A DNA stretch of 64,000 bases, from NCBI RefSeq assembly GCF_030019515.1, contig NZ_JASEEQ010000003.1:1-64000 (forward strand). The letters are read 5' to 3'. This DNA is from Nocardioides sp. (GTDB lineage: Bacteria; Actinomycetota; Actinomycetes; Propionibacteriales; Nocardioidaceae). Within the stretch, counting starts at the first letter, position 1. The number at the start of each line of letters is the position of its first letter. Position numbers and translations under genes: made by a program. Below the pieces are notes generated by a model. It was given only the letters and a program-made list of their open reading frames with translations. It had not been told where the DNA came from and made no database searches. Below, one piece after another: positions 1-8,637 of this stretch.

Positions 1-1
1 A

Positions 2-70
2 GCCCACGACCCCCACTACAAGATGACCCAACTCCCCGGCGGGAAGGTCGCCTTCACCCGGAGGACGTGA
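2..70 (+). CDS. C-terminal tail of a truncated gene
   Basis: Only the last 22 codons and the TGA of a rightward gene lie in the window. The visible peptide contains DPHYKMTQLPGG and ends in an Arg-rich tail. It resembles the ends of DUF222/HNH-endonuclease-like proteins that are numerous in Nocardioides relatives. That comparison is from memory of the family and no catalytic motif is visible, so the identity is tentative. No clear terminator follows before the next gene. Confidence 0.4.
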   Translation, partial: AHDPHYKMTQLPGGKVAFTRRT

Positions 71-230
71 GCAGCCGGGCCCGACGCTCTCCCGGCCCGT
101 CACCACAGCCCCACGACCACCCACCCGGCAGCCGGCCGGACACCGCGCCCCCGCGCAGAGCCTCACGCGCACCCAGGGCCGGACGAGCCGACCCCGGGGC
201 GCTGTCGGTGGCCGCGACTAGGAAGGACCC

Positions 231-629
231 ATGAGCGAGATGTCGGTGGCCGACGAGGCCGAGCGCTACCTGCAGGTCCTGGCCGACCCGCGGTGCCGGC
301 CGGCACCGCGCGAGTGCCTGGCCTGCTTCGTCGCCCGGATGCTCCCCGACTTCGGGTGTGACACAACGCTGCGCTGGGCCCAGCGCTTCCGCGACGTGCG
401 CTCGCCCACGGCGACCGGGCTGGAGCGACGGCTCGGCAGTGTCGGGGGCTACTGCGACTGCGAGATCCTCCTCAACGGCTACCGGCTGGCCCGCCACCTG
501 CTGGTGCGCGACCTCGCCACCGACGAGCTCGAGGCACCCGCCGAGCCGCCGACCTGCGCCGGCGTGGGGCGCACCTCGACGCGACCCTGCGTCAACTGGG
601 AGCGGCGGAGCCGCCACGACACCTGGTAG
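231..629 (+). CDS. DUF2695 family protein
   Basis: A 132-residue soluble protein. It carries the family signature of an early C-x2-C pair (C29, C32), the block FGCDTTLRWAQRF around residues 41-53, and a second Cys cluster GGYCDCEI (C75, C77). The cysteine pattern suggests metal or redox binding, but no function is established for the family. The ATG is supported by AGGAAGG at 220-226, four bases upstream. No operon partner is evident: it stands between the fragment at the left edge and a secreted glycosidase. Confidence 0.8.
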   Translation: MSEMSVADEAERYLQVLADPRCRPAPRECLACFVARMLPDFGCDTTLRWAQRFRDVRSPTATGLERRLGSVGGYCDCEILLNGYRLARHLLVRDLATDELEAPAEPPTCAGVGRTSTRPCVNWERRSRHDTW

Positions 630-681
630 GCCGGTGCGGCGAAGCACCGCGGCACCGTGGGCCTCGTGCGAGCATGCCGCC

Positions 682-3138
682 ATGCCCGCCCACTCCATGC
701 TCTCGCCCCTCGCCGGACTCGCGCTCGTCACCGGCCTGCTGGTGACCGGTGCGCCGGCCACCTCGGCCGAGGACGGTCCGGACGGCCGGGCGTCGGGTGG
801 CCCGGCGCCGGACGGGTCCGGCGGGATGCACGCCGTCGTGACCGCCCCCGTCGGCGGCGACTGGGCGCTGCGCTTCGTCGATGACGACGGCACGGTGCTG
901 GCCACGGTCGCGCGGGACGCGATCGCGCTGGTGACGGCGACCGGGAGGGTGCCCGCCGACCACGTGCTGGCCGTGCACGACGACGTCGTCGAGCTCGGCA
1001 CCGCCGACCCGGCCCTCACCGCGAACGTGCGGGTCAGCCCCGCGGGCGACGGCGCCTACGCCGTGGCGGTGACCGGGCAGGGCAGCGGGATCACCGCGGT
1101 GTCGATCGATCTCCGTGCGCCCCGCGGCGAGCGCTACCTGGGCCTGGGCGAGCGCTCGGACGCGGTGGACCATCGCGGCCGGACGGTGCAGAACCGGGTG
1201 CTCGACGGTCCCTACACGACCAACCAGGCGGCGCTCGTCGCCGGGTTCGTGCCGCAGCCGGGCTTCAGTAGTCGCGCGGACGCGACGTACTTCCCGGTGC
1301 CGTGGATGCTCTCGACAGCCGGGTACGGCGTGCTCGTCGACAACGACGAGGACAGCTCGTTCGAGCTGGCGACGCCGCAGCACCCGGACGTGAACCGCCT
1401 GGTGGTGCAGTCCGACCGACTCGACCTGCGCGTGTTCCCGGGGCCGACGCCGGCGCGGGCCCTGACGCGGATGACCGGAGCCGTCGGCCGGCAGCCCGCC
1501 CCGGCCAGCCCGATGGCCTACGGCGCCTGGTGGCAGCCGATCGGTGACGCCGCGGCCGAGCTCGCGGAGCAGCGAGACCGCGACGTCGCGATCTCGGTCG
1601 CCCAGACCTACGCCCACTACCTACCGTGCGGCGCCCAGGACTCCTCGCGCGAGCGCACCCTCACCCAGTCGCTGCACGACCGGGGCGTCGGCGTGACGAC
1701 GTACTTCAACCCGATGGTCTGCACGAGCTACCAGCCGGTCTACGACGAGGGCGTCGCCGCGGGCGCGTTCACCCGCAACCCCGACGGCTCCCCGCTGGTC
1801 TACCGCTACTCGACCGCGTCGAACTTCCGGGTCTCCCAGTTCGACTTCTCCGCCGCGGCCGGCCGCGACCTGTTCCACCGACTGCTCGACGAGGCCGTCG
1901 CGGACGGCTACGACGGGTGGATGGAGGACTTCGGCGAGTACACCCCCGGGACCGCGGTATCGGCCGACGGGACGCCGGGGCCGACGATGCACAACCGCTA
2001 CGTCGAGCAGTACCACGCGACGGCCCGCGACTTCGAGACCCGGGCGCCGCGACCGCTGCTGCGGTTCAACCGCTCCGGTTGGACCGACGCCATCAAGGAG
2101 TCCTCGATCGTGTGGGGCGGTGACCCCACCACCTCGTGGGACTTCGACGGCCTGACGTCCTCGGTCCGCCAGGGCCTGACCAGCGGCACCTCGGGGCTGT
2201 CCTTCTGGGGACCGGACATCGGTGGGTTCTTCACCCTGATCGGCGACCCGAAGCTGACGCCGGAGCTGCTGGCCCGGTGGATCGAGTACGGCGCGTTCAC
2301 CGGCGTGATGCGGCTGCAGTCCGGCGGCATCTCGATCGGGGTCTCCGGCGCGCGGCCGAACGTCACCGACCCGGGCGTGGCGCCGGTGTGGAAGCGCTAC
2401 ACCCGCCTGCGCACGATGCTCTATCCCTACATCGCCGGCAGCCAGGACGCGTACCTGCAGCGCGGTCTCCCGCTGATGCGGCACCTCGTCCTGGCCCACC
2501 CCGGCGACCGGCGGGCCGTGCGCACCGACGACGAGTACCTCTTCGGCCGGGACCTGCTCGTCGCTCCGGTGACCAGCCCGGGCACCAGCACGCGGCAGGT
2601 GTACCTCCCCGGCGGTCACTGGATCGAGCTCGCCCGCGCCTGGCGGCTGCGAGACGACGGCCGCTTCCACCTGCGGCGCGCCGAGGCGGTGCGCGGCCAC
2701 CGCACCGTGACCGCCCGGGCGCCGCTCGGCACCATCCCGCTGTTCCTGCGCGCCGGCGCGGTCGTGCCGCTGCTGCCGCGGGGCGTCGACACCCTCAGCG
2801 ACTACGGCGACGGCATCGTCCGGCTGGCCGACCGGGCCGCTCGGCGTACCCTCCTCGCCGCGCCGCGGGTCGGGGCCTCGCGCGGGACCCTCGGGCCGGG
2901 CGAGACGCTGCGCTCGGAGGTCACCGGCGGCTCCTGGACGCTGCGCCTCGACGCGACGGATGCGCGGACGTACGCCGTGCGGGCCACGCTGGCGGGGCTG
3001 GACCCGGCCTGGCGACCGTGCGGGGTGCGGGCCGACGGCGACCGGGTGCCGTTCGAGTACGCCCCCAGCCGGCGGGTGCTGCGGTTCACCGCCGGGGTCT
3101 CCGCCGCCGGCGAGATCGAGGTGACCGCCTGCCGCTAG
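682..3138 (+). CDS. secreted glycoside hydrolase family 31 protein
   Basis: An 818-residue alpha-glycosidase-type enzyme with an N-terminal signal peptide (hydrophobic LAGLALVTGLLVTGAPATSA, residues about 9-28), so it is exported. GH31 landmarks are the N-terminal GLGERSDAVDHRG turn, the nucleophile region DGWMEDFGEY with D416, and the acid/base region WGGDPTTSWDFDG with D481, followed by FWGPDIGGF. The EDFGEY form of the nucleophile motif is also seen in sulfoquinovosidase-like GH31 members, so the sugar cannot be named. The start is uncertain between the ATG at 682 and the one at 697; both keep the signal peptide, and neither has a strong ribosome binding site. No sugar transporter is adjacent. 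Confidence 0.85.
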   Translation: MPAHSMLSPLAGLALVTGLLVTGAPATSAEDGPDGRASGGPAPDGSGGMHAVVTAPVGGDWALRFVDDDGTVLATVARDAIALVTATGRVPADHVLAVHDDVVELGTADPALTANVRVSPAGDGAYAVAVTGQGSGITAVSIDLRAPRGERYLGLGERSDAVDHRGRTVQNRVLDGPYTTNQAALVAGFVPQPGFSSRADATYFPVPWMLSTAGYGVLVDNDEDSSFELATPQHPDVNRLVVQSDRLDLRVFPGPTPARALTRMTGAVGRQPAPASPMAYGAWWQPIGDAAAELAEQRDRDVAISVAQTYAHYLPCGAQDSSRERTLTQSLHDRGVGVTTYFNPMVCTSYQPVYDEGVAAGAFTRNPDGSPLVYRYSTASNFRVSQFDFSAAAGRDLFHRLLDEAVADGYDGWMEDFGEYTPGTAVSADGTPGPTMHNRYVEQYHATARDFETRAPRPLLRFNRSGWTDAIKESSIVWGGDPTTSWDFDGLTSSVRQGLTSGTSGLSFWGPDIGGFFTLIGDPKLTPELLARWIEYGAFTGVMRLQSGGISIGVSGARPNVTDPGVAPVWKRYTRLRTMLYPYIAGSQDAYLQRGLPLMRHLVLAHPGDRRAVRTDDEYLFGRDLLVAPVTSPGTSTRQVYLPGGHWIELARAWRLRDDGRFHLRRAEAVRGHRTVTARAPLGTIPLFLRAGAVVPLLPRGVDTLSDYGDGIVRLADRAARRTLLAAPRVGASRGTLGPGETLRSEVTGGSWTLRLDATDARTYAVRATLAGLDPAWRPCGVRADGDRVPFEYAPSRRVLRFTAGVSAAGEIEVTACR

Positions 3139-3148
3139 TGGGGCGGCG

Positions 3149-5158
3149 CTAGTCGCCGACCCAGAAGCCGCGACCGCCGAACCAGTCGCCGTACCCGCCG
3201 TGGCCCGCGTTCGGTCGACGGGAGCCCAGGTAGGACCCGACGACGGCGGCGCCGAGGTCGTCGAGCTCGGGGGCGACCACCCGGCCGTCGACGCGACGAG
3301 CCATCTGGTCGATGAACCGGCCCAGGCCCGGGTCGTCGCCGAGGCGGAAGAACGTCGTCTGCGCGCCGAGCCGGCCGGCGGTGTCCAGCTCGCGGACGGC
3401 GTACGCGACGGTGAGCGGGTGCGGCGGGTAGGAGAAGTAGACCTCGCCGTCGGGCTCGAGGTGGGACGTCGGCTCGCCGTCGGTGACGATCAGCAGCACC
3501 GGCTGCGCGCTGGGGTGCTTGCGGAAGTGCCGGTTGGCGAGCAGCAGGGCGTGGTGCAGGTTGGTGCCCTTGTCCCAGCGGGCGTCGAGCCCCGTGAGCT
3601 GCTCGATCTCCATCACCTCGGCGTGCCGGCCGAAGCCGATCAGCTGCAGGTCGTCACCGCGGAAGCGCGAGCGGATCAGCGTGTGGAGCGCGAGCGCGGT
3701 GCGCTTCATCGGCACCCAGCGGCCATCCATCGCCATCGAGAACGAGGTGTCGACGAGCAGCGCGACGGCGGCCTGGGTGCGGGCCTCGGTCTCCTGCACC
3801 TCGACGTCGTCGATGCTGAGCCGCGGCCCGGTCGGGTCGCCAGCCCGGCGCAGCACGCCGTTGAGCATCGTGCGCGAGACGTGCCAGGGCTCGGTGTCGC
3901 CGAACGTCCACTGCCGGGTCGCGCCCGACAGGTCGCCCGCGGCACCGGCCCGCTGGAGCTCCCGGTTGCCCTGCCGGCCCGACAGCCGCTCGGCCACGTC
4001 GCGCAACAGCGCCCTGCCGAGCTGGCGCATCGCCTTCGGCGAGAGCCGGTACTGACCGTCGGTGCCGCGCTTCATGTAGCCCGAGTCCCGCAGTGCCTGC
4101 TCGAGCCGCTGGAGGGCGCGCGCGTCGACGGCTGCCTCGTCGCCCAGCTGCCGCGCGAGCTTGTCCAGATCGACGTCGTCCATCCGGGCGCCGCCGTACG
4201 ACTGCGCGAGCTGCTCGCCGAGGGTGTCGAGGTCGGCGAGGTCCTGCAGCACGCCGGTGCCGTCGCCGAGCCCGAGCCCTTCCTGGCCGCCGAAGCTCTC
4301 CGAGCCACCCCAGTCCTCGCCGGGTCGCAGAGCCTGGAGGTTGGCGTCGAGCCGGTTCAGCGAGTCCATCAGCTGCGGTGACCCGAAGGCCTGCGCCGAG
4401 AGCTCCATCAGCTCCTGGCGCTGCTCGGGTGACATCGAGTTCAGCATCCGCTGGGCCGCGGCCGAGCGCTGGGCGAGGGAGTCGAGGAGCTCGTCGATGT
4501 TCTGGGGGTTCTCGGGGAAGAAGTCGCCGTGCTTGGCCATGAACTCGTCGAAGTCCGCCTGCGTGTCCTCGCCGAGCCGGTGCTTCTCGAGCAGCCCGTT
4601 GAGGTCCTGGAGCATCTCGTCGACGGCCGCGCGGTCCTCGTCGGTGGCGTTCTCCAGCGCCTGCTTCATGCCGGCGAAGCGCTGGTCCAGCAGCTCGCGG
4701 CCGAGCAGGTCCTTGATCTTCTCGTAGTCCTCGCGGGCCCCGCGGCTCTGCCAGTCGTACGACGACAGCTCGCTGACCGCGGCGGCGGTGTTCGGCGGCA
4801 GACTCTCCAGCTGCATCTCGCGGAGCGCCCGGTCGCCGTCGTCCATCATCGCGTCGCGGGCCAGCTGCTTGCGCTCCTCGAGCAGCGCGTGGTCGAGCAG
4901 CTCGCGCACCTCCTCGAGGGTGCCGTCGAGGTGGTGCCGCTGGAGCAGGTCGCGACGCCGCTCCGCCACCTGGCGGGCGAGGTCGTCGAGGCCGCTCTGG
5001 TCCCGGCCGCCGCGACGGAGGAACTCGCGCATCGCGCGCTCGGGCGAGTAGCCCGCCATCACGTCCTCGCCGATCGCGTCGAGCGCCTCCGCGAGGTCGA
5101 CCGGCGGGGCGAGCGGGTCGCCGCCGTCGTACCGCTTGAAGCGGGTCCGGTCCTTCAT
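3149..5158 (-). CDS. VWA domain protein partnered with a MoxR-type ATPase
   Basis: A 669-residue cytoplasmic protein. The N-terminal two thirds are charged and helical, rich in Glu, Gln, Arg and Leu. The C-terminal third is a von Willebrand factor A domain with the MIDAS metal site: DTSFS, a Thr in KGTN, and an Asp in TDGEP. The ATG shares one base with the stop of the upstream ATPase gene (TGATG), so the two are translationally coupled. Paired MoxR/Mg-chelatase-like AAA ATPases and VWA proteins act as chaperone-like machines that insert metals or remodel complexes. The target here is unknown, and no chlorophyll or cobalamin genes are nearby. Confidence 0.85.
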   Translation of the reverse strand: MKDRTRFKRYDGGDPLAPPVDLAEALDAIGEDVMAGYSPERAMREFLRRGGRDQSGLDDLARQVAERRRDLLQRHHLDGTLEEVRELLDHALLEERKQLARDAMMDDGDRALREMQLESLPPNTAAAVSELSSYDWQSRGAREDYEKIKDLLGRELLDQRFAGMKQALENATDEDRAAVDEMLQDLNGLLEKHRLGEDTQADFDEFMAKHGDFFPENPQNIDELLDSLAQRSAAAQRMLNSMSPEQRQELMELSAQAFGSPQLMDSLNRLDANLQALRPGEDWGGSESFGGQEGLGLGDGTGVLQDLADLDTLGEQLAQSYGGARMDDVDLDKLARQLGDEAAVDARALQRLEQALRDSGYMKRGTDGQYRLSPKAMRQLGRALLRDVAERLSGRQGNRELQRAGAAGDLSGATRQWTFGDTEPWHVSRTMLNGVLRRAGDPTGPRLSIDDVEVQETEARTQAAVALLVDTSFSMAMDGRWVPMKRTALALHTLIRSRFRGDDLQLIGFGRHAEVMEIEQLTGLDARWDKGTNLHHALLLANRHFRKHPSAQPVLLIVTDGEPTSHLEPDGEVYFSYPPHPLTVAYAVRELDTAGRLGAQTTFFRLGDDPGLGRFIDQMARRVDGRVVAPELDDLGAAVVGSYLGSRRPNAGHGGYGDWFGGRGFWVGD

Positions 5159-6546
5159 CAGCCGTAGACGGTCTCGGCGCCGTCGGCGTCCTTGCCGATC
5201 TTGCGGGCCAGGTAGAGCCCCTCCAGGGCGAGCTCGATCGCGCACGCCCGCTCGCCGTCGTCGCCCGCCTGGAACCGCTCGCAGATCTCGTCGTACAGCT
5301 CGGACTCGCCGAGCACCGGCAGGCCGGTGAGGAAGTCCCGGGCGGTGACCTGCTCGCCGGTGGTGACCATGGCGCCGTTCTCGATCGCCGCGACGAGCAG
5401 TGCGAAGTCCAGGCCGCGGAAGTGCGCGCGCACGGCCTCGGCGGTCGCGGTGCGCAGCAGGTGGGTGAGGATCTCGGCCTCGCGGCCCTCCTCGCCGCTC
5501 TCGAACTCGATCTTCCCGCCGAGCACGTCGACCGCGGTCTCGAGGTCGACGACCCGGGCCACGGCCCGGTCCTCGCCCTGGGAGGTGGCCCGGTGCAGCG
5601 CGGCGGCGGCGATCGTCTCCGCTCCGGCGATCGCGAACCGCGCCGAGACGCCCGAGCGCTGGTCGACGGCACTGGACCCGCGCAGGGCCCGGGTGAAGCG
5701 CGCCAGGATCTCGACGAGCTGATCGGGGACCTCGGCGACCAGGTCCGCCTCCTGGCGGATCACGGCCACCTCGTCGTCCAGCTCGGCCGGGTAGTGGGTG
5801 CGGATCTCGGCGCCGAAGCGGTCCTTGAGCGGGGTGATGATCCGGCCGCGGTTCGTGTAGTCCTCCGGGTTCGCGCTGGCGACGACGAGCACGTCGAGGG
5901 GCAGTCGCAGCACGTAGCCGCGGATCTGGATGTCGCGCTCCTCCATCACGTTGAGCATCGCGACCTGGATCCGCTCGGCGAGGTCGGGCAGCTCGTTGAT
6001 CGCGACGATCCCCCGGTGGCTGCGCGGGATCAGCCCGAAGTGGATCGTCTCCGGGTCACCGAGCGAACGACCCTCCGCGACCTTCATCGGGTCGACGTCG
6101 CCGATCAGGTCGGCGACCGAGGTGTCCGGGGTGGCGAGCTTCTCGGAGTAGCGATCGTCGCGGTGCCGCCAGGCGACCGGCAGGTCGTCGCCCAGCTCGG
6201 CGGCCCTCCGTCGCGATGCGTGGGTGATCGGGTCGTAGGGGTGCTCACCGAGCTCGGAGCCCTCGATCACCGGGGTCCACTCGTCGAGCATCCCGACCAG
6301 GGTGCGCAGCAGCCGGGTCTTGCCCTGCCCGCGCTCGCCGAGCAGCACCACGTCGTGGCCGGCGATCAGCGCACGCTCGAGCTGCGGGATCACGGTGTCG
6401 TCGAAGCCGTGCAGGCCCGGCCACGGATCGCGGCCCTCACGCAGCGCCGCGAGCAGGTTGTCGCGGATCTCCTGGCGCAGGTGCTTCTGGACGTGGCCGG
6501 AGGCGCGGAGCTCACCGACCGTCTTCGGAGAAGGAGCCGAGGTCAC
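5158..6546 (-). CDS. MoxR/magnesium-chelatase-like AAA+ ATPase
   Basis: A 462-residue AAA+ ATPase. The Walker A is GERGQGKT, the Walker B region is GIVAINELPDL, a sensor-1 region is VVASANPEDYTN, and an arginine-finger-like LKDRFG follows. The architecture matches ChlI/MoxR-type subunits. The GTG start is supported by a TAGCGT -10 element exactly six bases upstream, implying a leaderless mRNA. It forms a two-gene operon with the following VWA protein, which is the expected functional partner. A literal role in magnesium chelation is unlikely because no tetrapyrrole genes are present in the window. Confidence 0.87.
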   Translation of the reverse strand: MTSAPSPKTVGELRASGHVQKHLRQEIRDNLLAALREGRDPWPGLHGFDDTVIPQLERALIAGHDVVLLGERGQGKTRLLRTLVGMLDEWTPVIEGSELGEHPYDPITHASRRRAAELGDDLPVAWRHRDDRYSEKLATPDTSVADLIGDVDPMKVAEGRSLGDPETIHFGLIPRSHRGIVAINELPDLAERIQVAMLNVMEERDIQIRGYVLRLPLDVLVVASANPEDYTNRGRIITPLKDRFGAEIRTHYPAELDDEVAVIRQEADLVAEVPDQLVEILARFTRALRGSSAVDQRSGVSARFAIAGAETIAAAALHRATSQGEDRAVARVVDLETAVDVLGGKIEFESGEEGREAEILTHLLRTATAEAVRAHFRGLDFALLVAAIENGAMVTTGEQVTARDFLTGLPVLGESELYDEICERFQAGDDGERACAIELALEGLYLARKIGKDADGAETVYG

Positions 6547-6552
6547 GTCACC

Positions 6553-6558
6553 ACGCTA
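6553..6558 (-). promoter_or_regulatory. -10 element of a leaderless promoter (MoxR-type operon)
   Basis: TAGCGT on the minus strand, then six bases, then the GTG start of the ATPase gene. This spacing puts the transcription start at or next to the start codon. Confidence 0.6.
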
Positions 6559-6602
6559 CCCACGGCTCCAACAAACGGGACAGGTCTCCGTTTCCGCTCG
6601 AT

Positions 6603-6621
6603 CGGTCGCGTGACGCGACCG
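6603..6621. repeat. perfect inverted repeat, 8-bp arms
   Basis: CGGTCGCG, a 3-base loop TGA, then CGCGACCG. It sits about 50 bases past the stop of the universal stress protein gene and 45 bases above the promoter of the ATPase operon. It could end the first transcript or bind a regulator of the second. No T-run follows on the minus strand. Confidence 0.5.
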
Positions 6622-6630
6622 CTCGCCCAC

Positions 6631-6660
6631 GAGTCGCCCGCGAGTCGCCCGCGAGTCGCC
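6631..6660. repeat. short tandem repeat, 11-bp unit
   Basis: GAGTCGCCCGC is present twice in perfect tandem (6631-6652), followed by a partial third copy to 6660. It lies between the stress protein stop and the ATPase operon. No function can be assigned. Confidence 0.6.
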
Positions 6661-6672
6661 GCTAGCCGCCCA

Positions 6673-7722
6673 TTAGTTGCCCCGTCGGGCGCCGAGGCGG
6701 GTCCACCGGCGAGCCCGCACCCGGTCGGCCGACGTGGGCTCGTCGGACGGGCCGTCACCTGCGACCGACGTGCCCGGATCCGATGCGCCAGCGGCCGCTC
6801 CGGCAGCGTCGCGCTCCTCGGGCAGCAGCGGGGGCAGGATCGCCGTCGCGCACGCTTCGTCGGTCTCGGAGGCACCGACGACCTCCGCGACCCGTCGCGC
6901 GTGGGGAGCCCCGGCCACGAGCATGTCCGCGTCGAGCGGCACCCTCTTCAGGCACTCGTCGATGGCGGCGTCATCGACGAACAGCTGCGCGTCGACCCCC
7001 GGGAGCGCGCTGCGCAGCTCGGCCACCATGTCCGCCACGAGCGCCCGCTCGAATCCCAACAGCGACGGCCCGAGCTCGGACTCCATGCGCGCCATCGCGT
7101 CCATCAGCCCGAGGTCCGTGGCCGGACCGTCCGCCGGAGGGTCCGGCAGGCAGAGCAGCACGGTCAACGGCTGGCCGTTCTCCCGCGCCCGTCGCCAGGC
7201 GCGCACCAGCGTCACCCGCGACTCCGGAGAGCCGTCGCAGAGAACGACCATGCCGAGCTTGGGATCGGGCCCGCCGGCCCGCGGCACGATCACCGGGCAC
7301 GGCGGCTGCTCGGCGACCAGCCTCTCCGCGACGTCGGGCAGGGGCACCCCGCGCGACGCGGCCGACCGGGTGCCGACGACGATCATCTCGGCCTCCGGCG
7401 CGAGCGCCATCAGCGCCTCGTGCGGTCCCGCGAGGCGGAGGATCTGGTAGGTGTCGACCCCGGGAGCGAGCTCGAGCACTCGGGCCTGCGCGCGATCGAG
7501 GAGGTCCCGCCCCGCGGCGATCATCGTGTCCAGCACCTCGCGGAGGTTGGGCGAGCCGATCTCCATCCAGGTCGTCACCGACGGCCCCACGCCGTGCACG
7601 AGAGTCAGCGGCAGGTCACGGCGACGGGCCTCCGCGGCCGCCCAGGCCAGCGCGTTCTCCGCCTCCGCGGATGCGTCCACGCCGACGGCGATCGAACGCC
7701 TGGGAACGTTCTGCTCCTCCAT
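6673..7722 (-). CDS. tandem-domain universal stress protein
   Basis: A 349-residue protein with two UspA domains (about residues 6-150 and 160-300). The first begins RRSIAVGVDASAEAENALAW and the second LGMVVLCDGSPESRV. The ATP-binding signature G-x2-G-x9-G-S is degenerate in both halves (GTRSAASRG and GAPHARRV), so ATP binding is doubtful. A low-complexity tail follows residue 300. I chose the ATG at 7722 because AGGAGG lies eight bases upstream; the GTG at 7731 would overlap that site. A perfect DosR-type palindrome lies about 112 bases upstream, which fits low-oxygen induction like the stress proteins of the mycobacterial DosR regulon. Confidence 0.85.
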   Translation of the reverse strand: MEEQNVPRRSIAVGVDASAEAENALAWAAAEARRRDLPLTLVHGVGPSVTTWMEIGSPNLREVLDTMIAAGRDLLDRAQARVLELAPGVDTYQILRLAGPHEALMALAPEAEMIVVGTRSAASRGVPLPDVAERLVAEQPPCPVIVPRAGGPDPKLGMVVLCDGSPESRVTLVRAWRRARENGQPLTVLLCLPDPPADGPATDLGLMDAMARMESELGPSLLGFERALVADMVAELRSALPGVDAQLFVDDAAIDECLKRVPLDADMLVAGAPHARRVAEVVGASETDEACATAILPPLLPEERDAAGAAAGASDPGTSVAGDGPSDEPTSADRVRARRWTRLGARRGN

Positions 7723-7834
7723 GTCAGGCACCTCCTGCGCGCCTGCTCGGCCCGTCCGTCGAGCGCCACACCTTCGTCTTCAGTGTGCGCTCGCACACCG
7801 GGCGGCACGCAGGTCGCCATCGACCCCGATGGGC

Positions 7835-7848
7835 GGGACCTTGGTCCC
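7835..7848. promoter_or_regulatory. DosR/DevR-box-like palindrome (stress protein/ychJ intergenic)
   Basis: GGGACCTTGGTCCC, a perfect 14-bp palindrome with the GGGAC core and central TT of DosR boxes. It lies between the divergent stress protein gene (start 7722) and ychJ (start 7874). Its centre is about 33 bases above the predicted ychJ transcription start, so it overlaps that -35 region, and it could also drive the stress protein gene. The same palindrome with the centre in the other orientation occurs in front of cydA. Confidence 0.7.
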
Positions 7849-7860
7849 GACGTGGCGGCC

Positions 7861-7866
7861 TAGCCT
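7861..7866 (+). promoter_or_regulatory. -10 element of a leaderless promoter (ychJ)
   Basis: TAGCCT, then seven bases, then the ATG of the ychJ-like gene at 7874. No ribosome binding site is present, as expected for a leaderless mRNA. Confidence 0.6.
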
Positions 7867-7873
7867 GGTCCGC

Positions 7874-8239
7874 ATGGATCTCCAGCGGACGTGCCCCTGC
7901 GGCTCCGACACGGCGTACGACGCCTGCTGCGGCCGGCTGCACCGCGGTGCCGCGCAGGCCGCGACCGCCGAGGAGCTGATGCGCTCGCGGTACGCCGCCT
8001 ACGCGGTCGGTGAGACCGACTACGTGTTCCGCACCTGGCACCCACGCACCCGACCCGACGACCTCGCCCCCGACCCGGCGCTCACCTGGACCGGCCTCCG
8101 CATCGAGGACGCCGGCGAGGACTGGGTCGAGTTCGTGGCGTCGTACGCGCACGGCGGGGTGCCCGGCGTGCTGCGCGAGCGCAGCCGGTTCGAGCAACGC
8201 GGCGGCCGGTGGGTGTACGTCGACGGCGACGTGGGCTAG
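7874..8239 (+). CDS. YchJ-family SEC-C motif protein
   Basis: A 121-residue protein. The N-terminal metal-binding SEC-C motif CPCGSDTAYDACCGRLH is at residues 7-23, followed by the YchJ core (AATAEELMRSRYAAYAVG, then the DYVFRTWHP block) with an NTF2-like fold. Molecular function is not established for the family. The start is fixed by the leaderless -10 TAGCCT. It runs divergently from the stress protein gene behind a DosR-like box, and its 3' end overlaps the convergent CBS-domain gene by four bases. Whether it belongs to the low-oxygen regulon is open. Confidence 0.85.
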   Translation: MDLQRTCPCGSDTAYDACCGRLHRGAAQAATAEELMRSRYAAYAVGETDYVFRTWHPRTRPDDLAPDPALTWTGLRIEDAGEDWVEFVASYAHGGVPGVLRERSRFEQRGGRWVYVDGDVG

Positions 8240-8634
8240 GTCGCGCCGCCACCGGCGAGGTGGCGCCCCGCGACGTGCGTCACCAGGTCGGCCCAGGTGA
8301 GCAGCCCCACGACCTTCCCGGTCCCGTCGGCGACCACGACCGCGTCGACGAGCGCGTCCAGCATCACCTCCGCCGCGCGCTGGAGGTCGTCGTCGGGGCT
8401 CACCCGCGACGGCTCCAGGAGCACCTGGTCGCCGACGCGACCCGGCCAGCCGGGCAGCCCGAGCGCGGCCAGCACCTGCTCGATGGACAGCAGGCCGCGC
8501 ACCGTGCGATCGGGCTCGACGACCACCAGGTGGCGGACCGCCGAGGCGAGGAAGGTGTCGACGGCGATCGAGAGGTCGCAGTCGGACCGGATCGCGACCA
8601 CACGGCGCGACATCACGGTCGACACCGCGTCCAT
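8236..8634 (-). CDS. CBS-domain pair protein (Hrp1-like)
   Basis: A 132-residue protein made almost entirely of two CBS motifs: the first begins VMSRRVVAIRSDCDLSIAVDTFL, the second LEPSRVSPDDDLQRAAEVML, ending VVGLLTWADLVTHV. Stand-alone CBS pairs sense adenosine nucleotides. In mycobacteria a close structural type, Hrp1, is among the most strongly hypoxia-induced proteins of the DosR regulon. The ATG is three bases after the stop of the upstream universal stress protein gene, so the two form one operon. It overlaps the convergent ychJ end by four bases. Confidence 0.87.
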   Translation of the reverse strand: MDAVSTVMSRRVVAIRSDCDLSIAVDTFLASAVRHLVVVEPDRTVRGLLSIEQVLAALGLPGWPGRVGDQVLLEPSRVSPDDDLQRAAEVMLDALVDAVVVADGTGKVVGLLTWADLVTHVAGRHLAGGGAT

Positions 8635-8637
8635 CGG

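Noticed and set aside
630..660. Rho-independent terminator after the DUF2695 gene
   Set aside because: CGGTGC/GCACCG gives only a 6-bp stem without a T-run, too weak to claim.
358..681. N-terminal extension of the GH31 gene inside the DUF2695 gene
   Set aside because: The upstream frame is an Arg/Ser-rich shadow of the DUF2695 gene, and a proper signal peptide begins only at 682 or 697.
5158..6546. Magnesium chelatase for chlorophyll or cobalamin synthesis
   Set aside because: No ChlH/CobN-type subunit or tetrapyrrole genes are present; MoxR/VWA pairs occur widely without that role.
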